From: Amycolatopsis taiwanensis DSM 45107
GTDB taxonomy: Bacteria; Actinomycetota; Actinomycetes; Mycobacteriales; Pseudonocardiaceae
Reading direction: 5' to 3'
NCBI RefSeq assembly: GCF_000519205.1
Contig: NZ_JAFB01000051.1
Coordinates: forward strand, 125 to 51,181
Length of the DNA stretch: 51,057 bases
Positions 25,047-33,344 of the stretch are shown piece by piece. The notes beneath the pieces are model-generated. The model had not been told where the DNA came from and did not search any database. It saw nothing but the letters and a program-made list of their open reading frames with translations. A program made the translations under genes and the position numbers. Position 1 is the first letter of the stretch. Every line of letters starts with the position of its first letter.

Positions 25047-25883
25047 ATGTCGTCACAGCTGGGAGAGTTCCTGCGGGCCCGCCGCGCCCGGGTTCGTCCC
25101 GAAGATGCCGGGCTGGCAACCGGGCCCGGGCTGCGCCGCACACCCGGGCTGCGCCGAGAGGAACTGGCCACGCTCGCCGGCGTCAGCGTCGACTACTACA
25201 CCCGGCTCGAACAGGGCAGGGAACGCCATCCCGGCGGTGCGGTCGTGACCGCGCTGGCGTCCGCACTGCGACTCAACGAGGAAGAACACGCACACCTGTA
25301 CACGCTGGCCCGCGTGGCCGAGCGCGGCACCTCCGCGCCGACGGTGCGTAAGGCCGAGGTACGCACCAGCATCCGCCGGCTGCTGCACACCGTGCGGCCT
25401 TGCCCCGCCTACGTGTTGAGCCGCACCAGCGACGTGCTGGCCGCCAACCCCGAGGTTCTCGAACTGTTCACCGGAATAACGGACTGGCCGGCCGAGCAGC
25501 GCAACACCGTGCGCTACACCTTCTGCCATCCGGCCGCCCGGGAGCTCTACGACGACTGGGAAGCCCGCGCCGCCGACGCGGTGGCGAACCTGCAGACCGT
25601 GGCCGCCGCGCATCCCTCGGCACCGGACGTGGTCACGCTGATCACGGAACTACAGCAGACCAGCCCCGATTTCGCGCGCCTGTGGCAGCGGCACGACGTG
25701 CAGCGACGGCGCAGCGAACGCAAACCGTTCCACCACCCGCAGGCCGGTCTGATCACCTTCGACTTCGACGTGCTGTACATCGAGGACGAACAGCGGATCG
25801 GCATCTATCAGACCACTCCCGGCACCGCGGACCACGATGCCATGGCCGAACTGACCCGGTTGGCCGGCGAACACGGCATCTGA
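25047..25883 (+). CDS. XRE-family regulator with MmyB-like ligand domain
   Basis: A 278-residue regulator. The N-terminal helix-turn-helix contains TPGLRREELATLAGVSVDYYTRLEQGR (residues ~32-58, quoted in parts), the pattern of the actinobacterial MmyB group. The C-terminal PAS-like MmyB ligand domain carries VLAANPEVLELF, WPAEQRNTVRYTFCHPAARELYDDW and the late HHPQAGLITFDFDVL. Such proteins are thought to bind fatty-acid-like ligands and often control an adjacent exporter or dehydrogenase, which matches the divergent MFS gene here. ATG 25047 was chosen since homology starts with LGEFLRARR directly after it. Confidence 0.92.
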   Translation: MSSQLGEFLRARRARVRPEDAGLATGPGLRRTPGLRREELATLAGVSVDYYTRLEQGRERHPGGAVVTALASALRLNEEEHAHLYTLARVAERGTSAPTVRKAEVRTSIRRLLHTVRPCPAYVLSRTSDVLAANPEVLELFTGITDWPAEQRNTVRYTFCHPAARELYDDWEARAADAVANLQTVAAAHPSAPDVVTLITELQQTSPDFARLWQRHDVQRRRSERKPFHHPQAGLITFDFDVLYIEDEQRIGIYQTTPGTADHDAMAELTRLAGEHGI

Positions 25884-25907
25884 GGTGTCTCGCGTCCGCT
25901 GACCGCA

Positions 25908-26714
25908 TCAGGTCGTCTCGATGACGCATTCGAGATAGTCGGCGTGGGCGACGAGGGTGCCGTCATCGGCCTCGTTGGCGTTCTCCCACACGGCGACCAT
26001 GTCGTCGTGCAGCGCCTTATGATCGTTCTCGTCCAGCCGGCCGAATGCCGCCCGAGCCGGCCCGTACCACGCGCGGAAATACTCGACGGCGAATTCGACC
26101 GACGGGTAGCGGAACGGCTGAGCGCGGCGGGCGAAGTTGACGGACCTGATGCGTTCCCCGAACAGTTCGCGGATGCCTTCCTCGGTTCCCCAGATGAACG
26201 GGGAACGGACTCCTTGAGGAGGCGGAAGGTACTTACCGATCGTGCGTGCGTAGCGGCCGATGAGACCGTCGGGAGTCCATGCGGTGACGCCGATCCGGCC
26301 GGTGGAACGTACGACACGCAGGAGTTCGTCGGCGACGCGTTGCTGGTCCGAGGCAAACATGACGCCAAATGTGGACAGGACGACGTCGAAGGAATCGTCT
26401 ACGAACGGAAGGTCCTGCGCATCCGCCTCACGGGTCTCCAGTTCCAGATCCTCGCATTCGGCCAGTTGCCTGGCCTTGGCCAGGAAGTCGCCCACGAAAT
26501 CGACGGCGACGACGTCGCAAAAGCGACGTGTCGCGGCGATCGATGTTGTTCCGGTTCCGGCCGCAACGTCGAGGACCCGTTCGGCGGGACGCAGCCGGGC
26601 CGCTTCGCAGAGCAATTCGGCGTACAGGGGCGGCAGGCGAGCGGCCAGCTTGGCGAGGTCACCACTGGACCACGCCTTGCGCTGGCCTTCGGTAATGAGC
26701 GCGTGTTCGACCAT
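25908..26714 (-). CDS. Class I SAM-dependent methyltransferase
   Basis: A 268-residue methyltransferase of the Methyltransf_11/UbiE-like group. Motif I reads VLDVAAGTGTTSIAA, the acidic residue after strand 2 is in VVAVDFV, and motif II/III regions are ADAQDLPFVDDSFDVVLSTFGVMF and LLRVVRSTGRIGVTAWTPDG. The C-terminal part (FRAWYGPARAAFGRLDE) probably forms the substrate lid. ATG 26714 lacks a clear ribosome site; an upstream frame to 26804 is Arg-rich and rejected. The gene lies 98 bases downstream of the LuxR-TPR gene on the same strand, so it may be its target or share its transcript. Substrate unknown. Confidence 0.88.
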   Translation of the reverse strand: MVEHALITEGQRKAWSSGDLAKLAARLPPLYAELLCEAARLRPAERVLDVAAGTGTTSIAATRRFCDVVAVDFVGDFLAKARQLAECEDLELETREADAQDLPFVDDSFDVVLSTFGVMFASDQQRVADELLRVVRSTGRIGVTAWTPDGLIGRYARTIGKYLPPPQGVRSPFIWGTEEGIRELFGERIRSVNFARRAQPFRYPSVEFAVEYFRAWYGPARAAFGRLDENDHKALHDDMVAVWENANEADDGTLVAHADYLECVIETT

Positions 26715-26812
26715 GCTCGGGACGCTACGGCCGACCCGCGTCTGCCATCTTCGCCCGAGCGAGCCAACCTTCCGTGGGCCATGGCCCGAACGGGCCACTC
26801 CCACCGGCCGAC

Positions 26813-28441
26813 CTAAAGCAGGCCGGCCCGGGAGGCATAAGCGACGGCGGCCGTCCGTGAGGGCAACGCCAAGCGCCCGAGAATGTTCGCGACGTGCCGC
26901 TTGACGGTGTGCTCGCTGAGGACCAGCCGGTTCGCTATCTCCGCGTTGGTCAGGCCGACCGCCAGCAGCCGCAGGATCTCGACCTGGCGCGACGTCAACT
27001 CGGCGGTCGGTGTGCTCTGTGCCCGGGTCACCAGGCGGTTCGCCCGCCGCGCGTCAGCGGTGGCGCCCAGCCGTTCGAATACTTCCTGGGCCACCCTCGC
27101 CTCTTCCACCGCGGGCCCGGCCCGGCCGCTCGCGAGAAGGACCGAGACAAGCTCGATCCGGGCGCGGGCGGCGTCGTACGGCCCACCCGCGCGTTCGTAG
27201 AGCTCAATCCCCTTCTCCAACAACGTAATGGCCCCGGCCGTGTCGGTGAGCGCCGCACGATGAGCGCCCCGGGCCCACAACGCCGCGGCCTCCACCGCCT
27301 CAATGCCGGACACGCGCGCGATCTCGGCCAGTTCCTCGACCGCCCGCGCGACCACGTCGGGGTTCTTCGTCCGCACGCCCGCCCGGACGAACACCTCCAG
27401 CGCCGGACCGCGTTCCGCGCCGCTGAGCGCGTCCAGCAGGCGGCCCGCGATGTCCAGCGCGCCCTCGGGATCCCCCCGGTCCAGACGGAGTTCGGCCTGT
27501 CCGATGCGGGCGGCGGGAAGCGACCGGCTCAACGCGAACAGTTCGGCGGCCTCCTCCCACCGGCCCTGGCGACGCCGCAGCTCGCCGAGCCGCACCCATG
27601 CCTCGGCCGCGAACAGGGGTCGTTGGATCCGCAACGCCTTGGCGGCGTGGAGCAGTTCCGCTTCTGCCGCCGCCCAGTCACCGCGCCACAGCAGGATCGT
27701 GCTGTAGTGGGTACGACAGCGGGAAAACGGTGTGCCGAGGTCGAAACGGCGACAGAAGTCCATGACACGCGCACGCCACTGCTCGGCCCGATCCCAATCC
27801 CGCACCTGCTCACACCCCTGAACGAGGAAGCAGGTGGGAATCCACACGGACCCGACCTCGCGCACCTCGCCGGCGAGTGCCGCGGCCGCCGCCTCGTCGA
27901 GAAGCCGCATGCCGTCGGCGACTTCTCCCTGCCCGATGCGCGCCATTCCATTGAGCGCCATGCCTTGGATCTCGAGGTCGGGAGACCCGAGCCGGCGGCC
28001 GATCTCGACGGCACGCGCGGCCAGCTCGGTCGCCTGCCGCATGTCTCCCCGAGAACGCGCCGCCATTCCCTTGAACAACGCCAGCAGCCCGTGCTCCTCG
28101 CCTTCGGACTGTTCGGCCAGCAGCCGCTCCGCCCGCTGGAACCAGCCTTGGGCGACCGCGGCCTCACCGCGTAGCTGAAGCGCGCCATTGCCCAGCCACG
28201 CCGCCACCCTGCCCGCCCCACGGTCGTCACCCGCGGCGCGGTAACCGCGGTAGGCGTCCTCGTACCGTGCGGTGACCTCCGTGTCGTCCTCCAGCCACCA
28301 TGCGGCCCTGGCGATCCCCTCCGCGGCGGCCGGATCACCAGACTCCTCGAAGGCGATGGCGAACACCTTGCGGGCCTCGGCCCACGCACCACGTCTCACG
28401 AGGTCCCGTCCTTCCCGCAACCGGGCGGCGATCACCGTCAT
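26813..28441 (-). CDS. LuxR-family regulator with TPR-type helical repeats
   Basis: A protein of ~542 residues. It is almost entirely helical repeats (Ala-rich TPR-like pairs, such as GRDLVRRGAWAEARKVF and AEAELLHAAKALR), ending in a LuxR helix-turn-helix: LTSRQVEILRLLAVGLTNAEIANRLVLSEHTVKRHVANIL (quoted in family order; HTH in the last 65 residues). It lacks the ATPase domain of LAL/MalT regulators, so it resembles a LAL protein reduced to sensor repeats plus DNA-binding domain. Start ATG 28441 is a conservative choice; GTG 28459 and ATG 28513 are in frame and none has a good ribosome site. It probably controls the methyltransferase gene downstream. Confidence 0.82.
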   Translation of the reverse strand: MTVIAARLREGRDLVRRGAWAEARKVFAIAFEESGDPAAAEGIARAAWWLEDDTEVTARYEDAYRGYRAAGDDRGAGRVAAWLGNGALQLRGEAAVAQGWFQRAERLLAEQSEGEEHGLLALFKGMAARSRGDMRQATELAARAVEIGRRLGSPDLEIQGMALNGMARIGQGEVADGMRLLDEAAAAALAGEVREVGSVWIPTCFLVQGCEQVRDWDRAEQWRARVMDFCRRFDLGTPFSRCRTHYSTILLWRGDWAAAEAELLHAAKALRIQRPLFAAEAWVRLGELRRRQGRWEEAAELFALSRSLPAARIGQAELRLDRGDPEGALDIAGRLLDALSGAERGPALEVFVRAGVRTKNPDVVARAVEELAEIARVSGIEAVEAAALWARGAHRAALTDTAGAITLLEKGIELYERAGGPYDAARARIELVSVLLASGRAGPAVEEARVAQEVFERLGATADARRANRLVTRAQSTPTAELTSRQVEILRLLAVGLTNAEIANRLVLSEHTVKRHVANILGRLALPSRTAAVAYASRAGLL

Positions 28442-28594
28442 ACCCGCATCTTCGCTCACCAGCGGGAAGGTTGGCACCCCGGCAGGCCACGACCCGTCAG
28501 CGCAACGTTCCATAACGGTGGGTCATGTCGTGGGATTCCAGCGCACGAACCCCAGGCCTTCGAGCAGATAAAGGCACAAGTACGGCGACCAAAG

Positions 28595-28919
28595 TCAAGC
28601 CAGCTCCGGTGAGACACCGAACTCTACAGGAATCTTGTCTCGAACTACCCGCCAAACGGGATCATTTTTCACCGATACGAGCCATTCATCGAACGGCGTC
28701 TCGCTCTCGCGGAACCACCAGGAGTTGTGCCTTTCAAGCGACCGCAGGTCGGCATCGACTCGATATCTGTACTCGAACTGCACCCGGCCAACACCTCGGG
28801 CTTCACTGGCTTTTATAGTGATCCAGTTTGTAACGATTTCGGCGAACGTGGACAGCGGGTACTCGCCCCCCGCCCACCGGTAAGTCAGCGAACTGGCGGC
28901 ATTCGATCGTCTCCGTCAT
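28595..28919 (-). pseudogene. Small conserved-looking gene broken by a one-base frameshift
   Basis: From ATG 28919 one frame reads MTETIECRQFADLPVGGG. After the run of six C at 28866-28871 (G on the coding strand) a different frame carries the protein: EYPLSTFAEIVTNW, ITIKASEARGVGRVQFEYRY, then HNSWWFRESETPFDEWL and the end at 28595. Removing one base from that run joins both parts into a 107-residue protein; the second frame has no ATG, GTG or TTG until GTG 28783, well inside the conserved-looking part. Either the gene is inactive, the run is a slippage site, or there is a sequencing error. I recognise no family. It is divergent from the LLM gene at 29023. Confidence 0.55.
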
Positions 28920-28990
28920 GACGGACCTCAACCGCGGCGATGAAGAGTTCGCCGATCCGGTACACAGGGCCTCCGGATCGCAGGGCCGCA

Positions 28991-29007
28991 CCTGGAGGTA
29001 CTCCAGG
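28991..29007. promoter_or_regulatory. Perfect inverted repeat before LLM gene
   Basis: CCTGGAG-GTA-CTCCAGG is a perfect 7-bp inverted repeat with a 3-base spacer, ending 15 bases before ATG 29023. Its position in the divergent promoter region suggests an operator; a cis hairpin in the leader is the alternative. No regulator gene is adjacent. Confidence 0.4.
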
Positions 29008-29022
29008 TTTACGCTGGCAGAC

Positions 29023-29862
29023 ATGCGATTCGCCATCAAGACTTCGCCGCAGAACACCGCCTGGTCCGACATGCTCGCCGTCTGGCAGGCAGCCGACGAG
29101 ATTGAGCTTTTCGAATCAGGCTGGACGTTTGACCACTTCTATCCGATTTTCTCCGATTCGACCGGGCCCTGTCTGGAAGGCTGGGTCACCCTCACCGCAC
29201 TCGCGCAGGCCACCAAGCGGCTGCGGCTGGGTACGCTCGTCAGCGGGATCCACTACCGCCACCCCGCGCTGCTCGCGAACATGGCAGCCACGCTCGACAT
29301 CGTCTCCCACGGACGGCTCGAGATCGGCATCGGCGCGGGCTGGAACGAAGAAGAATCCGGCGCCTACGGTATGGAACTCGGCTCGCTCAAGGAACGCAGC
29401 GACCGGTTCGAAGAAGCCTGCGAGGTCCTCCTCGGCCTGCTGACCCAGGAGACCACCACCTTCCAGGGCAAGCACTACCAGCTCACCGATGCCCGCTGCG
29501 AACCGAAAGCCGTGCAGAAGCCGCACCCGCCCATCTGCATCGGCGGCAGCGGCGAGAAGCGCACCCTGCGCACGGCCGCGAAGTACGCCCAGCACTGGAA
29601 CTTCGTCGGCGGCACCACCGAGGAGTTCGCCCGCAAGCGCGACGTCCTGCACCGCCACTGCGCCGACATCGGCCGCGACCCCAGCGAGATCACCCTCTCC
29701 TCACACGTCCGCCTCGACCCTGATCTCGACTACGCCAGGGTCGCCGCCGAAGCGGAAGCACTCGGCGAAGCCGGCCTCGACCTGGCTATCGTCTACCTGC
29801 CCCCGCCGCACACCCCAGCCGTACTGGAACCATTGGCGAAAGCACTCGAACCTCTGCGCTGA
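29023..29862 (+). CDS. LLM-class F420-dependent oxidoreductase
   Basis: A 279-residue luciferase-like oxidoreductase. It begins MRFAIKTSPQNTAW and shows the family strands in order: WTFDHFYPIFSD, TKRLRLGTLVSGIHYRHPALLANMAATLD, then GRLEIGIGAGWNEEESGAYG and the C-terminal PPICIGGSGEKRTLRTAAKYAQHWN. The GxGAGWNEEE block and IGGSGEKR are typical of F420-dependent members (TIGR03560-like, from memory). A longer frame from 28918 is open, but homology begins at 29023 and the extra 35 residues are polar. It stands alone, with a hairpin terminator shared with the convergent monooxygenase gene. Substrate unknown. Confidence 0.88.
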   Translation: MRFAIKTSPQNTAWSDMLAVWQAADEIELFESGWTFDHFYPIFSDSTGPCLEGWVTLTALAQATKRLRLGTLVSGIHYRHPALLANMAATLDIVSHGRLEIGIGAGWNEEESGAYGMELGSLKERSDRFEEACEVLLGLLTQETTTFQGKHYQLTDARCEPKAVQKPHPPICIGGSGEKRTLRTAAKYAQHWNFVGGTTEEFARKRDVLHRHCADIGRDPSEITLSSHVRLDPDLDYARVAAEAEALGEAGLDLAIVYLPPPHTPAVLEPLAKALEPLR

Positions 29863-29867
29863 AGGGT

Positions 29868-29906
29868 GGGGCCGCTCAAGAACAACACACGTTGGTAGGC
29901 GGCCCC
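29868..29906. terminator. Hairpin between convergent LLM and FAD monooxygenase genes
   Basis: GGGGCCGC (29868-29875) pairs with GCGGCCCC (29899-29906) across a 23-base loop. It starts six bases after the LLM stop and can serve both converging transcripts. Confidence 0.5.
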
Positions 29907-29993
29907 ATCAACAGGCGTTTTCCCACTGAACCGGGCGGATGGTCTGTACGCACTGAGCTGTCGTGCAGTCCCTCGACGGAGGCAGGAGGTCGA

Positions 29994-31190
29994 TCAGCGC
30001 GGCTTGCCGCTGCGAGCGTTTTGCTGTGCGCGTTGGATCGAGCGCGCGACCAGGGTGCGGATTCCCGGGAGCAGGGTGGCCCGGATCGCGAGGTCGCGCG
30101 CCCAGGCGTGCGCCTTGGTAGGAGGCGCGAACTGGCTGGTTCCTTTGCGAGCCAATGCCTGCCGCTTGCGGATTTCCGGGCGCAGCAGGCTCTCCCAGCG
30201 GGCCAGCGCCGTTGGGACATCGTGGCCGCTTTCTTCCAGGGCGGCACCGAGTTGGTCGGCTCCGGCGAGCGCGAGTGCCGCGCCGTAGCCGGCGAACAGC
30301 GTGACACACCAGGCCGCGTCTCCGAGTAACACGACCCGGCCCTGACTCCACCTGTCGGTCACGATCTGGCTGACGGAGTCGAAGTAAGCCCCGGCTGGGT
30401 CGGCCGCGAGCTGCCGGAGCGCGTCGGGCACACCTCCGCCCAGGTCTCCGAAAGCCGCGGTGAGTGCTCGCGCCGGCCCTCGGGTCAGTTCAGCCGCCGG
30501 TTCATCGGTGCGGTAGGTGAAGAACGCCGAGGATCGTCCCGGGCCCAGGTTGATCACTGCGGCGGTGCGTCCTGGACCGATGAACGTGGCGCTCGCGCCC
30601 TCTGGTACGTCCTGCGGGACCTCGTCGAGGGGGAACGCTCCCACCACGTGTCGCAGGTCCACCCGGAACTCGGTCTCGGAGCCGAACACGATCTCGCGGA
30701 CTCCCGAGTGCAGGCCGTCGGCGCCGACCAGCAGCGCGACGTGCTCGGATGTGCCGTCGCTCAGCGTGATCCGGACGTGGTCCGTGTCCTGGGTGACGGC
30801 TCGCACGGTGGTGCCGAACCGGATCTCCACGACCTCGTGCACCGCCTCGTAGAGCGCGGACTCCAGGTCGCCTCGGAACACGGTGAGCGCCCGTCCACCG
30901 AGCGCGGCGTGCGCCAGCGCGGCCGGGAAGGTGAACTTCTTCCGGCCATCGGCCTTGACGAGGATCGAGGAGAACAACCCAAGATCCTTTGCCGCCACCG
31001 CCGGCAGCACACCCAGACGTTCCGCTGCGTCATAGCCCTGCCCGAGCAAGTTCACCAGATAGCCGCTGCTGCGGCGGGCCGGGGCACGCTCGACCACGAG
31101 CACGTCCCATCCCACTTGGTGAAGCCGCAGTGCGGTGGCCAATCCGGCGATCCCGGCACCCACGACGAGCGCTCGGCGACTCCTGTCCAC
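29994..31190 (-). CDS. FAD-dependent aromatic-type monooxygenase (FAD_binding_3)
   Basis: A 398-residue group A flavin monooxygenase-like protein. The first Rossmann motif is ALVVGAGIAGLATAL (GxGxxG at 11-16), followed by LVVERAPARR; the DG motif is LLVGADGLHSGVRE; the GD motif is RVVLLGDAAWCVTLFAGYGA. The His usual after GDAA is Trp here, a variant of the subgroup that includes tetracycline-modifying enzymes. GTG 31190 has GGGAGGAG six bases upstream, which settles the start; a longer frame would cross the operator. Divergent from a TetR gene with a 14-bp-arm palindrome between. Such pairs usually respond to and modify a small polyketide or phenolic compound. Confidence 0.88.
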   Translation of the reverse strand: MDRSRRALVVGAGIAGLATALRLHQVGWDVLVVERAPARRSSGYLVNLLGQGYDAAERLGVLPAVAAKDLGLFSSILVKADGRKKFTFPAALAHAALGGRALTVFRGDLESALYEAVHEVVEIRFGTTVRAVTQDTDHVRITLSDGTSEHVALLVGADGLHSGVREIVFGSETEFRVDLRHVVGAFPLDEVPQDVPEGASATFIGPGRTAAVINLGPGRSSAFFTYRTDEPAAELTRGPARALTAAFGDLGGGVPDALRQLAADPAGAYFDSVSQIVTDRWSQGRVVLLGDAAWCVTLFAGYGAALALAGADQLGAALEESGHDVPTALARWESLLRPEIRKRQALARKGTSQFAPPTKAHAWARDLAIRATLLPGIRTLVARSIQRAQQNARSGKPR

Positions 31191-31208
31191 AATATCTCCT
31201 CCCAAGTA

Positions 31209-31245
31209 TGAGCATGTGTTCAAACCTAGTATGAACACACGCTCA
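31209..31245. promoter_or_regulatory. Long TetR-type operator
   Basis: TGAGCATGTGTTCA (31209-31222) and TGAACACACGCTCA (31232-31245) are inverted copies with one mismatch in 14 positions and a 9-base spacer. The left arm begins 19 bases before the GTG of the monooxygenase gene; the right arm ends 31 bases before the TetR start. A single site placed between two divergent starts is the classic autoregulated TetR/target arrangement. Confidence 0.75.
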
Positions 31246-31276
31246 TTCTCGGTACGACCCGGGTAGACTCCAGGAC

Positions 31277-31876
31277 GTGCCCAGAGGTGTCGCCATCCCA
31301 GAGGTCAGGCAGCAACTGTTCGCCGCCGCCGAGCGCGTGATCACCCGCGACGGGCCGAGCAAGCTCAGCGGCCGGGCGGTCACCAGCGAAGCCGGAGTCG
31401 CAACGGGACTGCTGCACGCGCACTTCGCCGATTTTGACGAATTCCTGGCCGCTTATGCGATCGACCGCGCATTCCTGGTCTCCGCGGCAGCCGCGGCTCT
31501 ACCGGAACGAGCCGGCACGGGCAGCGTCGCCGGAAATCTGTGCGACGCCATTCTCTCGACACCACCGGCGACCGTCGCGGTATTGCTCAGGCTCCTGGTC
31601 GCACGGCCGGAACTAACGGGCCGCGTCCGCACCGTCCTCGGAGACACGACAGCTGGCCTCGACGCGATCGAAAAGGCCGCCGCCACTTACCTCACCGCCG
31701 AGCAACAACTCGGCCGAGTCGCCGCAGCCGTCGACCCCGCGGCGCTGGCCCTCGCGCTCGTCGGCGTACTCCACCATGTCGTACTCACCGCGGCCGCCCA
31801 GTCTGATGTGCACACACGCGTTCAGCAAGCAATCACAGCGCTGGTCGAGGCCGTCACCACAATGACGCGACATTGA
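31277..31876 (+). CDS. TetR-family regulator of the divergent monooxygenase
   Basis: A 199-residue TetR protein. The helix-turn-helix spans SGRAVTSEAGVATGLLHAHF (residues ~34-53), with His in place of the more common Tyr of YxHF. The C-terminal ligand domain is Ala- and Leu-rich. The GTG start at 31277 has no strong ribosome site, so the message may be leaderless. It lies divergent to the FAD monooxygenase across the long palindrome at 31209-31245, so it almost certainly represses that gene and itself, with release by the enzyme's substrate or a mimic. Confidence 0.85.
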   Translation: MPRGVAIPEVRQQLFAAAERVITRDGPSKLSGRAVTSEAGVATGLLHAHFADFDEFLAAYAIDRAFLVSAAAAALPERAGTGSVAGNLCDAILSTPPATVAVLLRLLVARPELTGRVRTVLGDTTAGLDAIEKAAATYLTAEQQLGRVAAAVDPAALALALVGVLHHVVLTAAAQSDVHTRVQQAITALVEAVTTMTRH

Positions 31877-32055
31877 CCGTCCAACCGCGACACGGTTCGG
31901 TGCGTCGGCATCGGCCTCGACGAGGCAAGCAAACCCCGGCTGCCAAGTCCTGCGCGCATGACGCAGGGCAGCGTTCGCCATAGCCCTAATCAATCGGGAC
32001 CAGGATACGGGTTTTCACCCTATGTTCGATGGCTTGTGGTTCAGGTGATCGATAC

Positions 32056-32072
32056 ACTAGAACTACTCTAGT
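32056..32072 (+). promoter_or_regulatory. Inverted repeat upstream of DUF222-HNH gene
   Basis: ACTAGA (32056-32061) and TCTAGT (32067-32072) form a perfect 6-bp inverted repeat with a 5-base spacer, 20 bases before ATG 32093. An AAAGGA ribosome-site-like sequence lies at 32079-32084. Binding protein unknown. Confidence 0.4.
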
Positions 32073-32092
32073 TCCGAGCAAAGGACTCCCAC

Positions 32093-33340
32093 ATGATGTT
32101 CGACCTCTTTTCGTTGTGCGCCGACGATATCGTCCGCATGTCCGACCGCGCCGCGGTCGAGACCATGACCGTGGCGCGGGAAGCGATCTGCCGGGCCCAG
32201 GCCAGGCAGGTACACGCCATCGCCCGACTATGCAAAATCCGAGGCCACACGAGATGGGTAGCCGACGAGATCGCGCTCGATCTCGGGGTGAGCCGCCAGG
32301 CCGCCGCCGGACTGGTCGATACGGCGGAGGCATTGACCACCCGACTCCCCCAGTTGCTGGCCGCGATGGACAACGGCGAGATCGACCTGCGCACCGCGGG
32401 CAAGGTCTGCGACGTCACCGCGGCACTGTCGGATGCGCAGGCTCGGCAGGTGGATGAGCGGATCGCCGGACGCTTGGCGGGCAAAGATCCCGAAAAGGTG
32501 CGGCGAATCGCGCGCGACGCCGTCTGCGCCATCGACCCTGATGGCTACGCGCAGCGGGCGAAGAAGCGCCGCAAGGATCGCCGCGTCGAACTGATCCATG
32601 GCGAGGAAGGAATGGCGTCCCTCTGGGTGTATCTGCCCGCCGAGATCGCCAGCGCCATCTACGCCCGTGTGGACGGCATCGCCCGCAAGCTCAAGACCAA
32701 GGACGAGGACCGCACCCTCGACCAACTCCGCTGCGATGTGCTCGCGGATCTGGCCTTGGGTAAGCACGAGGGCCTGCCGGGAGTGCTCGCCCAGGTCTAC
32801 ATCCACGTGCCCATCGACGCGGCATTGGGCATCACCGACACCGGCTGCAACCTCGCGGGGCACGGCCCCATCCCGGGCGAGATCGCCCGCCAGATCATGA
32901 ACGATCCCAACAGTGTCTGGCGCAAAGTCACGTGCGATCCCACCTCCGGCGCCGTCCTCGACGTCGGACGAACCCGCTACCGGCCACCCGCCGCACTGGA
33001 CGAATTCGTCCGCGTCCGTGATCGCGAGTGTCGGGCGCCCGGGTGCCGACGCCCCGCGCAACGCTCCGACGTCGACCACCACCGCGACTACCGACGCGGC
33101 AAAAACGGCCATACGTCGAAAAGCAACCTCACCTGCCTATGCCGGAGACACCATCAGCTCAAGGACGTTGCCGGATGGGTTTTCCGACTCGATGAGGCGA
33201 CGGGCGAGTTGACGGTGACGACCCCGACCGGCCGCCAACACACTGCCAGACCGGAGCCCATCCTCAAACCGGACGTCGGAAAATCCGACGAGTCCACAAC
33301 GGATGATCACCGCGACGACACCCTCGAACCGCCGTTCTAA
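32093..33340 (+). CDS. DUF222/HNH endonuclease-like protein (REP13E12 type)
   Basis: A 415-residue protein with the DUF222 region (about 20-250, including RWVADEIALDLGVSRQAAAGL, an HTH-like segment, and LDQLRCDVLADL) followed by an HNH nuclease domain (about 300-365): CRAPGCRRPAQRSDVDHH, then NLTCLCRRHHQLK. Two Cys pairs and the DHH/HHQ elements are all in place, so the nuclease looks intact. The C-terminal 50 residues are polar. This is the REP13E12 family, abundant in mycobacteria and relatives as dispersed repeats with integration hot spots. No phage genes adjoin it. ATG 32093 and 32096 are adjacent. The role is unknown; DNA-nicking activity is expected from the HNH fold. Confidence 0.88.
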   Translation: MMFDLFSLCADDIVRMSDRAAVETMTVAREAICRAQARQVHAIARLCKIRGHTRWVADEIALDLGVSRQAAAGLVDTAEALTTRLPQLLAAMDNGEIDLRTAGKVCDVTAALSDAQARQVDERIAGRLAGKDPEKVRRIARDAVCAIDPDGYAQRAKKRRKDRRVELIHGEEGMASLWVYLPAEIASAIYARVDGIARKLKTKDEDRTLDQLRCDVLADLALGKHEGLPGVLAQVYIHVPIDAALGITDTGCNLAGHGPIPGEIARQIMNDPNSVWRKVTCDPTSGAVLDVGRTRYRPPAALDEFVRVRDRECRAPGCRRPAQRSDVDHHRDYRRGKNGHTSKSNLTCLCRRHHQLKDVAGWVFRLDEATGELTVTTPTGRQHTARPEPILKPDVGKSDESTTDDHRDDTLEPPF

Positions 33341-33344
33341 GAGC

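Noticed and set aside
32049..32074. LexA/SOS box before the DUF222-HNH gene
   Set aside because: GAAC and GTTC are present but seven bases apart instead of four, and the flanking TCGA bases are missing.
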